Origin: JAZFSZ01 sp036446455
Lineage (GTDB): Bacteria; Pseudomonadota; Gammaproteobacteria; Acidiferrobacterales; JAJDNE01
Assembly (NCBI GenBank): GCA_036446455.1
Contig: JAZFSZ010000108.1
Location: 1-6,446, forward strand
DNA: 6,446 nt
Direction: 5' to 3'
Shown here: piece after piece, positions 1 through 6,377 of the stretch
Layout of the letters: every line of letters starts with the position of its first letter
Numbering within the stretch: the stretch's first letter is position 1
Notes under the pieces: generated by a model
Database searches by the model: none
What the model saw: only the letters and a program-made list of their open reading frames with translations
What the model was told of the DNA's origin: nothing
Position numbers and translations under genes: made by a program

Positions 1-209
1 ATAATGGTGGCGTCGACGTTACCAACCTTCCAGCCCCTGGCTTCAAGTTTCTCGCGCACATGGCGCAACAGGATGCGGCTATCGATGTTTTTAAATTCTG
101 CATCTGTATCAGGAAAATGCTTGCCGATATCACCCAGACCAGCCGCACCAAGCAAGGCATCGCAGATCGCATGAATTAATACATCGGCGTCAGAGTGGCC
201 TTCCAATCC
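1..209 (-). pseudogene. 5'-truncated second copy of ispF (fragment, runs off left edge)
   Basis: This stretch aligns without gaps to 1126-1334 of the complete ispF; over positions 1-210 I count 33 mismatches (about 84% identity). On the minus strand it encodes residues 30 to about 98 of IspF, from GLEGHSDADV to NVDATI, with no internal stop and about nine amino-acid differences from the full copy. An in-frame TAG (212-210) comes immediately before the first homologous codon, and similarity stops there. The fragment lacks residues 1-29, including metal ligands Asp8 and His10, so it cannot make an active enzyme alone. The only in-frame start-like codon is a TTG with no spaced Shine-Dalgarno. 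The still-open frame suggests recent truncation. Its 3' end lies outside the window. It could be the remnant of the original chromosomal ispF or the tail of a tandem duplication. Confidence 0.85.
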
Positions 210-211
210 CT

Positions 212-228
212 ATTAACAATAAGTTAAT
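212..228. repeat. AT-rich 6-bp inverted repeat at the cassette/ispF-fragment junction
   Basis: ATTAAC (212-217) and GTTAAT (223-228) form a perfect dyad around a 5-base AATAA centre. It lies just where homology to ispF ends, in the AT-rich spacer between the 70-codon gene and the ispF fragment. The stem has only two G/C pairs, so it would be a poor intrinsic terminator. It may be a junction scar or chance in AT-rich DNA. Confidence 0.35.
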
Positions 229-251
229 GTTTTATATAATATAAGACTGGT

Positions 252-464
252 CTATTTTCCATCTCGAAGCGCCTTTCGTATTTGTCTGGTTTCCTCAGTT
301 TCTGCCATCAGAATAAATTTGCGCGTGTCGTCTACCCACTTGAGACGGTCGATGGGAGCAAGACTGGAAAAATGCGCCAACTGTCTGTCCGTGACGGAGT
401 AACTGTAACCGCCTTTCTTTATGGTAAATGAGGGAACGGCCATATTTTTCGGTTTATTCTTCAC
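252..464 (-). CDS. Small hypothetical protein paired with the nucleotidyltransferase (70 aa)
   Basis: A 70-residue, charged, soluble protein with no signal peptide or membrane segment. The central part, about residues 28-52 (QLAHFSSLAPIDRLKWVDDT onward), looks like an amphipathic helical 'hydrophobic-x-x-Leu-x-Trp' element, followed by a charged C-terminal helix rich in Glu, Arg and Lys. I recall similar small proteins beside nucleotidyltransferase genes in proteobacteria, but cannot verify this here. The GTG start (464-462) lies inside the end of the upstream gene, giving an 11-bp overlap typical of translational coupling, with an AGAGAAA stretch a few bases upstream. An ATG at 443-441 (MAVPSF) is an alternative start but has no clear Shine-Dalgarno. 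A role as partner or antitoxin of the nucleotidyltransferase is inferred from context only. Base composition is more AT-rich than the flanking housekeeping genes. Confidence 0.7.
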   Translation of the reverse strand: MKNKPKNMAVPSFTIKKGGYSYSVTDRQLAHFSSLAPIDRLKWVDDTRKFILMAETEETRQIRKALRDGK

Positions 465-939
465 GCAGTTTCTCTAGAATTTCGATGTCAGAGATATCTT
501 GTAGTCTGCCAGCTTCTCTTTTCAATTCTATCATATCCTCAATAGACGCAAGTCGAATCGTTATACCCTCTATATTGATGCGTTTAGCTCTATCCAGGGC
601 CGCATCCAGATCAATTATTGGTGCAACCAGCACATCAATCGTAGGTGCGCTCGGGTCTGGGCTGCGCAATGCGAACACAATCATATTTTTGTCCTTAATC
701 CAGCTTTCACGCTTATCTTTGTCTTTTAGATCGGCAAGCGGTATTGGCATTATAGGTGATAATTCCAGGCAACTTGCCGCCGAGATAAATGCGTCTACAT
801 TCTCATCATCCATTGCAATCACGATGTCCACATCCATAGTGGTGCGGGGAACACCGTGCAGACTCATTGCCAAACCCCCTACCAAAAGATACCTCACTCC
901 TGAATTATCGAGCTCACGAAAAAGATCAAGATAAAACAT
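454..939 (-). CDS. Nucleotidyltransferase-fold protein (AbiEii/DUF6036-like), 161 aa
   Basis: The protein has the signature of the DNA polymerase beta-like nucleotidyltransferase fold. A Gly-Gly pair (residues 21-22, LLVGGLAMSLHG) is followed by Arg32-Thr33 and the metal-binding pair Asp36/Asp38 (TMDVDIVI), with a likely third carboxylate at Asp102 (TIDVLVAP). The C-terminal helix with Lys140, Arg145, Asp148 and Asp151 (LKREAGRLQDISDIEIL) is typical of the small stand-alone members annotated as AbiEii-like or DUF6036. Members of this broad superfamily include toxins of toxin-antitoxin and abortive-infection systems that transfer nucleotides to RNA or proteins; its substrate here is unknown. 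The ATG at 939 has a strong GAGGT Shine-Dalgarno five bases upstream, which overlaps the ispF stop codon; the gap to ispF is 8 bp. It overlaps the downstream 70-codon gene by 11 bp. The low G+C compared with ispDF and mfd suggests acquisition. Confidence 0.8.
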   Translation of the reverse strand: MFYLDLFRELDNSGVRYLLVGGLAMSLHGVPRTTMDVDIVIAMDDENVDAFISAASCLELSPIMPIPLADLKDKDKRESWIKDKNMIVFALRSPDPSAPTIDVLVAPIIDLDAALDRAKRINIEGITIRLASIEDMIELKREAGRLQDISDIEILEKLREE

Positions 940-940
940 G

Positions 941-950
941 GTTTACCTCA
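941..950 (-). promoter_or_regulatory. Strong Shine-Dalgarno of the nucleotidyltransferase gene, overlapping the ispF stop
   Basis: Read on the minus strand, TGAGGTAAAC contains the ispF stop TGA (950-948), and the GAGGT core (949-945) pairs well with 16S rRNA. It sits five bases before the ATG at 939. Ribosomes finishing ispF would therefore pass directly over the start site of the next gene, which predicts translational coupling. Confidence 0.65.
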
Positions 951-1421
951 TTCGTCATCAATCAACGCCACTGCTTCTACTGATATTCCCTCTTCCCGGC
1001 CAATAAAACCAAGTTTCTCTGTTGTGGTGGCTTTAACGTTTACCTGACTCTGTTCAATGCTCAGATCGTCGGCGAGGTACTCGACCATTTTGGGGATATG
1101 GGGTGCGAGTTTGGGTGCCTGGGCGATGATGGTGGCGTCGACATTACTGACTTTCCAGCCCCTGGCTTCCAGCATCTCCCTGACCTGGCGTAACAGGATG
1201 CGGCTATCGATGTTTTTGTATTGTGTATCGTTATCGGGAAAATGTTGACCGATATCACCAAGTCCAGCTGCACCGAGCAAGGCATCGCAGATCGCATGAA
1301 TTAATACGTCGGCATCAGAGTGGCCTTGCAGACCTTTGTGATGGGCGATCTTAACGCCACCCAGAATCAGATCGCGGCCCTCAACCAGGGCATGAACATC
1401 ATAACCGTGACCCACACGCAT
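948..1421 (-). CDS. ispF: 2-C-methyl-D-erythritol 2,4-cyclodiphosphate synthase IspF
   Basis: IspF converts CDP-methylerythritol 2-phosphate to methylerythritol 2,4-cyclodiphosphate, releasing CMP, in the cytosolic MEP pathway of isoprenoid synthesis; it is a homotrimer with active sites between subunits. With the ATG start at 1421 the protein is 157 residues, close to E. coli IspF (159), and the key residues fall at the same numbers: metal ligands Asp8, His10 (GHGYDVH) and His42, the His34-Ser35 pair (GHSDAD), Asp56, and the KATTTEKLGF motif with Thr132/133 and Glu135. A GTG one codon upstream (1424) is in frame and better spaced from AAGGA at about 1438-1434, so the start could be one residue longer. 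The ATG overlaps the ispD stop by one base (TGATG). The gene appears complete. A broken, 84%-identical copy lies about 0.7 kb downstream. Confidence 0.97.
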   Translation of the reverse strand: MRVGHGYDVHALVEGRDLILGGVKIAHHKGLQGHSDADVLIHAICDALLGAAGLGDIGQHFPDNDTQYKNIDSRILLRQVREMLEARGWKVSNVDATIIAQAPKLAPHIPKMVEYLADDLSIEQSQVNVKATTTEKLGFIGREEGISVEAVALIDDE

Positions 1422-2146
1422 CACTGCTTCAATTCCTTTTCCTGATTTCGCAAATACATTTCAGCCAGCTCCAGATCGGCGGCATAGGTAATCTTAATAT
1501 TATCCGCGTGGCCGGCAACGCACCTGGGTCTGGCACCACTGTATTCCATAGCCGATGCCTCGTCGGTAATCGCGACTCCCTCTTGCAACGCCTTGGTCAA
1601 CGCGTTTCTAAGGCCAATCACCGGAAAGTATTGTGGCGTCAGTGCGCGCCATAAATTCTCACGACTCACGGTATTGCTGATGCGATGCTTGTCGTCTGTC
1701 CGCTTCACGGTGTCGGCCACCGGTAACGCCAGGATACCACCATCACCAGCACCGCCGGTTTCCTTGATCAGTTTGTGGATATCGTCGTGACGCACACAGG
1801 GTCGCGCGGCATCGTGCACCAGCACCCAGTCCCCTTCTTCACTTTTTTCTGACAGTGCAATCAATCCATTCAACACGGTCTGTGCGCGGGTGTCGCCGCC
1901 AGTGAATGTCTGCAGCGGCGCCGAAAGACTTCCTAATTGGTATTTAATCGCCGGCCAGTGCGGGTCGTCCGGCGCAATACCAACTAAAATGCCCTTGATA
2001 GCGGGAAAGTTCACCAGACGTTTTATGGTAATGGCAATAACGGTTTCATTCAGGAGAGGTAGATATTGCTTGGGCAGCGGAGTGCCCATGCGGGTTCCGG
2101 CACCTGCCGCGGGGAGAATCGCCCAGATACCAGCGTGTGCGTTCAA
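1421..2146 (-). CDS. ispD: 2-C-methyl-D-erythritol 4-phosphate cytidylyltransferase IspD
   Basis: IspD joins CTP and methylerythritol 4-phosphate to give CDP-methylerythritol plus pyrophosphate, step 3 of the MEP pathway. The 241-residue protein spans the whole family length (E. coli 236). Visible motifs are the nucleotide-binding loop LPAAGAGTRMG with Arg19 and Lys26 (PKQYL), VHDAARPCV with Asp112, the ALPVADTVKR segment, Arg162, LWRALTPQYF, TDEASAMEYSG and the NIKIT motif with Lys218; these correspond to E. coli Arg20, Lys27, Asp106, Arg157 and Lys213. The start is a TTG (2146-2144): an in-frame TAA lies three codons upstream and no ATG occurs before Met20 inside the active-site loop, so TTG is the best choice, with a weak Shine-Dalgarno. 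The carD-like stop is 13 bp upstream and ispF overlaps downstream, so the gene probably depends on read-through translation and transcription from carD. Confidence 0.96.
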   Translation of the reverse strand: MNAHAGIWAILPAAGAGTRMGTPLPKQYLPLLNETVIAITIKRLVNFPAIKGILVGIAPDDPHWPAIKYQLGSLSAPLQTFTGGDTRAQTVLNGLIALSEKSEEGDWVLVHDAARPCVRHDDIHKLIKETGGAGDGGILALPVADTVKRTDDKHRISNTVSRENLWRALTPQYFPVIGLRNALTKALQEGVAITDEASAMEYSGARPRCVAGHADNIKITYAADLELAEMYLRNQEKELKQ

Positions 2147-2159
2147 TGCGCTTTATTTG

Positions 2160-2684
2160 TTATGCAACCGCTTTGTTCTGCACGCCCTTGGAAACATGTT
2201 TAACGATTTCATCGTAAGCAGTTTCGGGCTTGATTTCTTTTACGGTTGCCAGTTCATGTGAAAGATAAGTTACTGCGGTTTCCAGCAACATGGATTCCTC
2301 GAATGAAAGCCCGGATAGCATCTTCCAGGACATCAGGTCGCGCACCACTTCGGCCAATTCCATGGAAGTGCTGCTATTGATACGACGATCCAGGTCCTTG
2401 CAGCGCTCCGTCCAGTTGCCACCAGTGACACGGAGAGCGCACTCGCATTCAAGGACGGCATAGAGCTCTTTTACCCTACGGCTGGACAGCAATGGCCGGA
2501 TACCGCTGTTTTTCACATTGACTTGCGGTATTTTAACTACCATGCCGGACTCTTCAATACGGATGACAAAACAGGGATCGATCGTGCCAGCAATGAAGAC
2601 ATCTTCAGTCGCTACGATGACACCCACACCGGCAGATGGATAAAAAACGGAATCACCAACTTTCAAATTGGCCTTTTTGGTCAT
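2160..2684 (-). CDS. CarD/CdnL-type RNA polymerase-binding transcription regulator
   Basis: CarD-family proteins bind the RNA polymerase beta subunit and stabilise the open promoter complex. From the ATG at 2684 the protein has 174 residues. Residues 5-65 form the CarD/TRCF RNA-polymerase-interacting domain (LKVGDSVFYPSAGVGVI, then a beta-rich part ending VNVKNSGIRPL). Residues 85-150 form the helical DNA-contacting domain with Trp91, the AEVVRDL motif (111-117) and LSFEESMLLETA, all characteristic of CarD/CdnL; the conserved Trp acts as a wedge at the -10 junction in studied homologues. The frame is open to an upstream ATG at 2723, but the internal ATG has AGGAG eight bases before it, whereas the upstream one has no Shine-Dalgarno and falls inside a likely -10 box. 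The gene heads the ispD-ispF operon and is divergent from mfd, whose product carries the same domain. The assignment to the broad CarD_TRCF family is firm; which genes it controls is unknown. Confidence 0.9.
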   Translation of the reverse strand: MTKKANLKVGDSVFYPSAGVGVIVATEDVFIAGTIDPCFVIRIEESGMVVKIPQVNVKNSGIRPLLSSRRVKELYAVLECECALRVTGGNWTERCKDLDRRINSSTSMELAEVVRDLMSWKMLSGLSFEESMLLETAVTYLSHELATVKEIKPETAYDEIVKHVSKGVQNKAVA

Positions 2685-2716
2685 CGGGCCTGCTCCTGGT
2701 CTGGTGGTTGTTAAAG

Positions 2717-2756
2717 AAACCATACAATTTAGTCAGGAATGATTTCAATATGGTTT
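2717..2756. repeat. 8-bp inverted repeat between carD and mfd, candidate operator
   Basis: AAACCATA (2717-2724) and TATGGTTT (2749-2756) are perfect reverse complements separated by 24 bases, so the half-site centres are 32 bp apart, about three helical turns. The left half overlaps the proposed -10 box of the carD promoter and the right half lies just upstream of its -35. This placement suits a regulator-binding site, but the arms are short and chance is possible. Confidence 0.4.
2719..2748 (-). promoter_or_regulatory. Candidate sigma-70 promoter for carD-ispD-ispF
   Basis: On the minus strand TTGAAA (2748-2743) and TATGGT (2724-2719) are separated by 18 bases and match five of six and four of six consensus positions. 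Transcription would begin near 2712, giving a leader of about 28 bases that contains the AGGAG Shine-Dalgarno before the ATG at 2684. The -10 box contains the upstream ATG at 2723, which argues against that codon as the start. Confidence 0.4.
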
Positions 2757-2774
2757 AAATTATGCCTCTAAGCT

Positions 2775-5700
2775 ATGGAAATGGCAACAGTTTTCATTTA
2801 CGTGCATGGTCCGACAGCTGCGGTACAATACGCGCCCTTTTTAGCGGAACCCGACATCTTGGCAGATCCCAAACGCGTCGAAAGCGCACACGAAATTTCG
2901 CCGCTTGACCCCGAAATTCCCGTCTCCAAAGACATTCATGGCGCCTGGAGCCGGCTCTCTGGCAGTGCCCGCGGCCTGGCCATCGTTGAGGCGGCCAAGA
3001 ATCACGCTGGGCCCGTTCTCGTGGTGTTACCCGAAGTTCGAACCAGCTACCAGGTTCTGGAGGAAATTCGTTTTTACGCCCATGGGGTTAAGGACCTGCC
3101 GATCCTGATTTTTCCGGACTGGGAGAGTCTGCCCTACGACGCCTTTTCTCCCCATCCGGACATCGTGTCACGACGCCTGCAGACGCTTTACCGGCTGCCG
3201 AACCTTGAACGTGGCATTATCATCGCCACCGTCACCACCCTCATGCACAAACTGTGCCCACCGCAATTCGTCAACGGCCACAGCTTCCTGTTGCACACCG
3301 GTGAAACCCTCAATATCACTGCCTTCCGTGACCGGCTCAGCCACTCCGGCTACCAGACGGTAAGCCAGGTGATGGAACCGGGGGAATTCGCCATCCGCGG
3401 TGGCCTCATCGACCTCTACCCCATGGGCAGTGCCACTCCCTACCGTATCGACCTGTTCGGGGAAGAAGTGGAGTCTATTCGCACATTTGATCCCGAGACC
3501 CAGCGTTCACATGATAATCTGGGCGAGATTCAGTTGCTGCCGGCACGGGAGTTCCCCTTGACTGAGGCGGGTAGTAAGCATTTTCGGCAGTCGTTCAGAG
3601 TCCGTTTCGCCGGTGACCCGCAGAAAAGCTCTATCTACCGTGATGTCAGCAATGGCATCGCCCCCGCGGGCGCAGAGTATTATTTGCCACTTTATTTCGA
3701 GGCCCTGGCCTCATTCTTCGATTATCTGCCGGAGACGGCGTTATGCATCTACGATGCTGCGATTAGCCCCGCGGCCGCGACCTTTAGCCGTGAGACGACG
3801 GAGCGCTACGAGCAGCTGCGCTTCGATACCGAGCGGCCGATTGTGCCACCGGAGGACCTGTTTCTGGCGCCAGAGGAAATCACGGGTAGCCTCAATAAAC
3901 GCACTCATATCAAGTTATTAGCCTTCCGCGATGACGAGAAACAGGCCCGGCGCGTCAACATAGTGACGCTCTTTGCCACCCAGGCGCCACCCAATCTACC
4001 GGTGGATCGCCGCAGTGAGCAACCCTACCGGGCGTTATGCGAGTACATTGAAGGTTACCGTGGCCGGGTGCTGCTGGCGGCCTCCAGCCCTGGCCGGCGC
4101 GAAACGCTAAAGGCGCTGTTGCGCGACCACAAACTGGAATCGGTCGATGTCGACGACTGGCAGGCGTTTCTTCAAAGCGACCAGCGTTTGTCACTGACGG
4201 TAGCGGATATCGACAAAGGACTGCTGCTGCCAGACCCCGCTATCAGCATTATCACCGAGGCCCAGCTTTATGGTGAACGCGCCGCCCAGCAACGCCGCCG
4301 CGCCACTACCGCGCGTGACAGCGACGCCATCATCCGCAGCCTTGAGGAGCTCAAACCCGGTGATCCGGTGGTACATGAAGAACACGGTATTGGCCGGTAT
4401 CTGGGCTTGCAGATCCTGGATGTGGGCGACGGCCCCACTGAATTTCTGGCGCTCGAATATGCCGGCGGTGACAAAATTTACTTGCCTGTGGTATCGCTGC
4501 ATTTCATCAGCCGCTATACCGCTACCCACCCCGATAACGCGCCGCTGCATAAACTGGGCAGCGACGCCTGGGAGAAGGCCAGGAAGCGGGCACAAAAAAA
4601 GGCATACGATGCCGCCGTGGAGCTGCTGGAAGTTCATGCCCTGCGGGCAGCGCGTGAGGGTTACGAGTTCCCTTTACCGGACGAACAATATGCCGCCTTT
4701 GCCGAGGCCTTTCCGTTTGAAGAGACACCGGATCAGGAACGTACCATCAATGAATTGATCGGTGATATGACCTCAAAAAAACCCATGGATCGACTGGTGT
4801 GCGGTGATGTGGGTTTCGGCAAAACTGAAGTCGCCATGCGCGCCGCTTTCCTGGCGTCGCACGGGCTGAAACAGGTGGCGATTCTGGCGCCCACTACCCT
4901 GCTGGCGCAACAGCATTACCAGAATTTTGTTGATCGTTTTGCCAGCCTGCCGATCAAAATCGATATTATGTCGCGTTTTCGCAGCAAAAAGGAGCAACAA
5001 GCGGTTCTGGCTCGACTGAGTGATGGGTCCGTTGACATTGTTATCGGCACCCATCGCTTGCTGCAAGACGATATTCGCTTCAAGGACCTGGGTTTGATTA
5101 TTATCGATGAGGAGCACCGCTTCGGGGTGCGCCAGAAGGAGCGCCTGAAACGACTTCGTGCCGATACTGACATCCTCACCCTGACCGCAACACCGATTCC
5201 GCGAACGCTGAATATGGCCATGGCCGGTCTGCGTGATATTTCCATCATCGCCACCCCGCCACCGGAACGCACCGCGGTGAAGACCTTTATCATGGAATGG
5301 AATACCGGGCTCATTCGCGAAGCCTGCCTGCGGGAGATTCGCCGCGGTGGGCAGGTGTTCTACTTGCACAACGAAGTGCACACCATGGAAAAGGCCCTGA
5401 AGAAGCTCGCTGACCTGGTACCGGAGGCCGATATCCGCATCGCCCACGGCCAGCTGCCGGAACGCGAGCTGGAGCAGATCATGCTCGACTTTTATCACCA
5501 GCGATTCAACATTCTGCTGTGCTCAACCATTATTGAATCTGGCATCGACGTACCCACCGCCAATACCATCATCATCGAACGTGCCGACAAATTCGGACTG
5601 GCGCAACTGCACCAGCTACGCGGACGTGTTGGCCGTTCACATCATCAAGCCTACGCCTACCTCATCAGCCCACCGCGCGGGACCATCAGCGCAGATGCCA

Positions 5701-6377
5701 GAAAACGGCTGGTGGCAATCGAGTCACTGGAGGAGCTGGGCGTGGGGTTCTCGCTGGCATCACACGACCTGGAGATCCGTGGTGCCGGTGAGCTGCTTGG
5801 CGAATCACAAAGCGGGGAAATAGATGAAGTGGGCTTCTCCCTGTACTCGGAATTATTGAACCGGGCCGTAGAATCACTGCAGAAGGGACAGGCGCTGGAT
5901 CTGGAGCAAACCCCTCATGGCGGCGGCGAAATAAATATTCACGTGCCGGTTTTGTTGCCCGACAGCTATTTGCCGGACATCCATATGCGCCTGGTGTTGT
6001 ACAAGCGTATCAGCAATGCCAGGTCTGACGACGCCCTGGTAAAGTTGCGCGAGGAGGTCATCGATCGTTTTGGCCTGTTGCCCGAGTCGGCGATGTTATT
6101 ATTTGAAATTACGTCACTGCGCAACCGGGCGGATAACCTTGGTATCCGGAAAATGGACGTGGGACCTAAGGGCGCACGCATCGACTTTCATACCAATGCA
6201 GCGGTGGACCCTGCAAGCGTGATCGCACTACTGCAATCAGAGCCCCGAACCTACCGGCTCGATGGACCCAAACGTATTCGCATCAGCAAGGACATGCCGG
6301 ATGCAGAATCACGCCTGCAGGCGGTGAAGATAGTTCTGGATTCGCTGAGAGGTATTGAGCCTGACGAGGCGCTATAA
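2775..6377 (+). CDS. mfd: Transcription-repair coupling factor Mfd
   Basis: Mfd is a cytosolic DNA translocase that pushes stalled RNA polymerase off damaged DNA and recruits UvrA for nucleotide excision repair. The open frame encodes 1200 residues; E. coli Mfd has 1148. Domains in order: UvrB-like N-terminal module (about 60-350; WESLPYDAFSPHPDIVSRRL from Trp116), RNA-polymerase-interacting CarD/TRCF domain (about 524-582, LKPGDPVVHEEHGIGRYLG), relay helix (LGSDAWEKARKRAQKKAYD), then the RecG-like motor with Walker A GDVGFGKT (Lys683), DEEH (778-781), TATPIPRT (from 804) and motif VI QLRGRVGR (947-954), and the C-terminal TRCF regulatory domain (about 1035-1200). All helicase motifs are intact. 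The start is uncertain: the first ATG has no Shine-Dalgarno and adds about 35 residues to the family N-terminus. A TTG at 2859, downstream of a good -10 box, would give 1172 residues. The gene is divergent from carD and probably monocistronic. Confidence 0.97.
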   Translation: MEMATVFIYVHGPTAAVQYAPFLAEPDILADPKRVESAHEISPLDPEIPVSKDIHGAWSRLSGSARGLAIVEAAKNHAGPVLVVLPEVRTSYQVLEEIRFYAHGVKDLPILIFPDWESLPYDAFSPHPDIVSRRLQTLYRLPNLERGIIIATVTTLMHKLCPPQFVNGHSFLLHTGETLNITAFRDRLSHSGYQTVSQVMEPGEFAIRGGLIDLYPMGSATPYRIDLFGEEVESIRTFDPETQRSHDNLGEIQLLPAREFPLTEAGSKHFRQSFRVRFAGDPQKSSIYRDVSNGIAPAGAEYYLPLYFEALASFFDYLPETALCIYDAAISPAAATFSRETTERYEQLRFDTERPIVPPEDLFLAPEEITGSLNKRTHIKLLAFRDDEKQARRVNIVTLFATQAPPNLPVDRRSEQPYRALCEYIEGYRGRVLLAASSPGRRETLKALLRDHKLESVDVDDWQAFLQSDQRLSLTVADIDKGLLLPDPAISIITEAQLYGERAAQQRRRATTARDSDAIIRSLEELKPGDPVVHEEHGIGRYLGLQILDVGDGPTEFLALEYAGGDKIYLPVVSLHFISRYTATHPDNAPLHKLGSDAWEKARKRAQKKAYDAAVELLEVHALRAAREGYEFPLPDEQYAAFAEAFPFEETPDQERTINELIGDMTSKKPMDRLVCGDVGFGKTEVAMRAAFLASHGLKQVAILAPTTLLAQQHYQNFVDRFASLPIKIDIMSRFRSKKEQQAVLARLSDGSVDIVIGTHRLLQDDIRFKDLGLIIIDEEHRFGVRQKERLKRLRADTDILTLTATPIPRTLNMAMAGLRDISIIATPPPERTAVKTFIMEWNTGLIREACLREIRRGGQVFYLHNEVHTMEKALKKLADLVPEADIRIAHGQLPERELEQIMLDFYHQRFNILLCSTIIESGIDVPTANTIIIERADKFGLAQLHQLRGRVGRSHHQAYAYLISPPRGTISADARKRLVAIESLEELGVGFSLASHDLEIRGAGELLGESQSGEIDEVGFSLYSELLNRAVESLQKGQALDLEQTPHGGGEINIHVPVLLPDSYLPDIHMRLVLYKRISNARSDDALVKLREEVIDRFGLLPESAMLLFEITSLRNRADNLGIRKMDVGPKGARIDFHTNAAVDPASVIALLQSEPRTYRLDGPKRIRISKDMPDAESRLQAVKIVLDSLRGIEPDEAL
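2824..2829 (+). promoter_or_regulatory. Candidate -10 box for mfd, inside the longest reading frame
   Basis: TACAAT at 2824-2829, followed by a G/C-rich discriminator (ACGCGCCC) and a T-run, resembles a vegetative -10 element. No convincing -35 lies 16-18 bases upstream. If used, transcription would begin near 2836, after the ATG at 2775, so translation would have to begin at the TTG at 2859. Confidence 0.3.

Noticed and set aside
212..228. Inverted repeat considered as the operon terminator
   Set aside because: The 6-bp stem has only two G/C pairs and no clear T-run follows on the transcribed strand, so intrinsic termination is unlikely; it is listed only as a repeat.
428..934. Long open frame of 168 codons on the plus strand opposite the nucleotidyltransferase gene
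   Set aside because: Its product is a serine- and isoleucine-rich low-complexity sequence typical of an antisense shadow. The minus-strand frame has a recognisable nucleotidyltransferase signature and a strong ribosome binding site.
205..960. Transposon ends or target-site duplication around the nucleotidyltransferase cassette
   Set aside because: I see no terminal inverted repeats, no transposase or integrase gene, and no short direct repeats at the two cassette edges. The only repeat is the ispF homology itself.
4191..4758. Open frames on both strands overlapping the middle of mfd
   Set aside because: Their products are Arg/Pro/Ala-rich or lack domains, and the mfd frame encodes the conserved RNA-polymerase-interacting domain over the same bases.
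4773..5498. 241-codon open frame on the minus strand inside mfd
   Set aside because: It is fully antisense to the conserved helicase motor of mfd, has no recognisable domain, and is explained by mfd codon bias.
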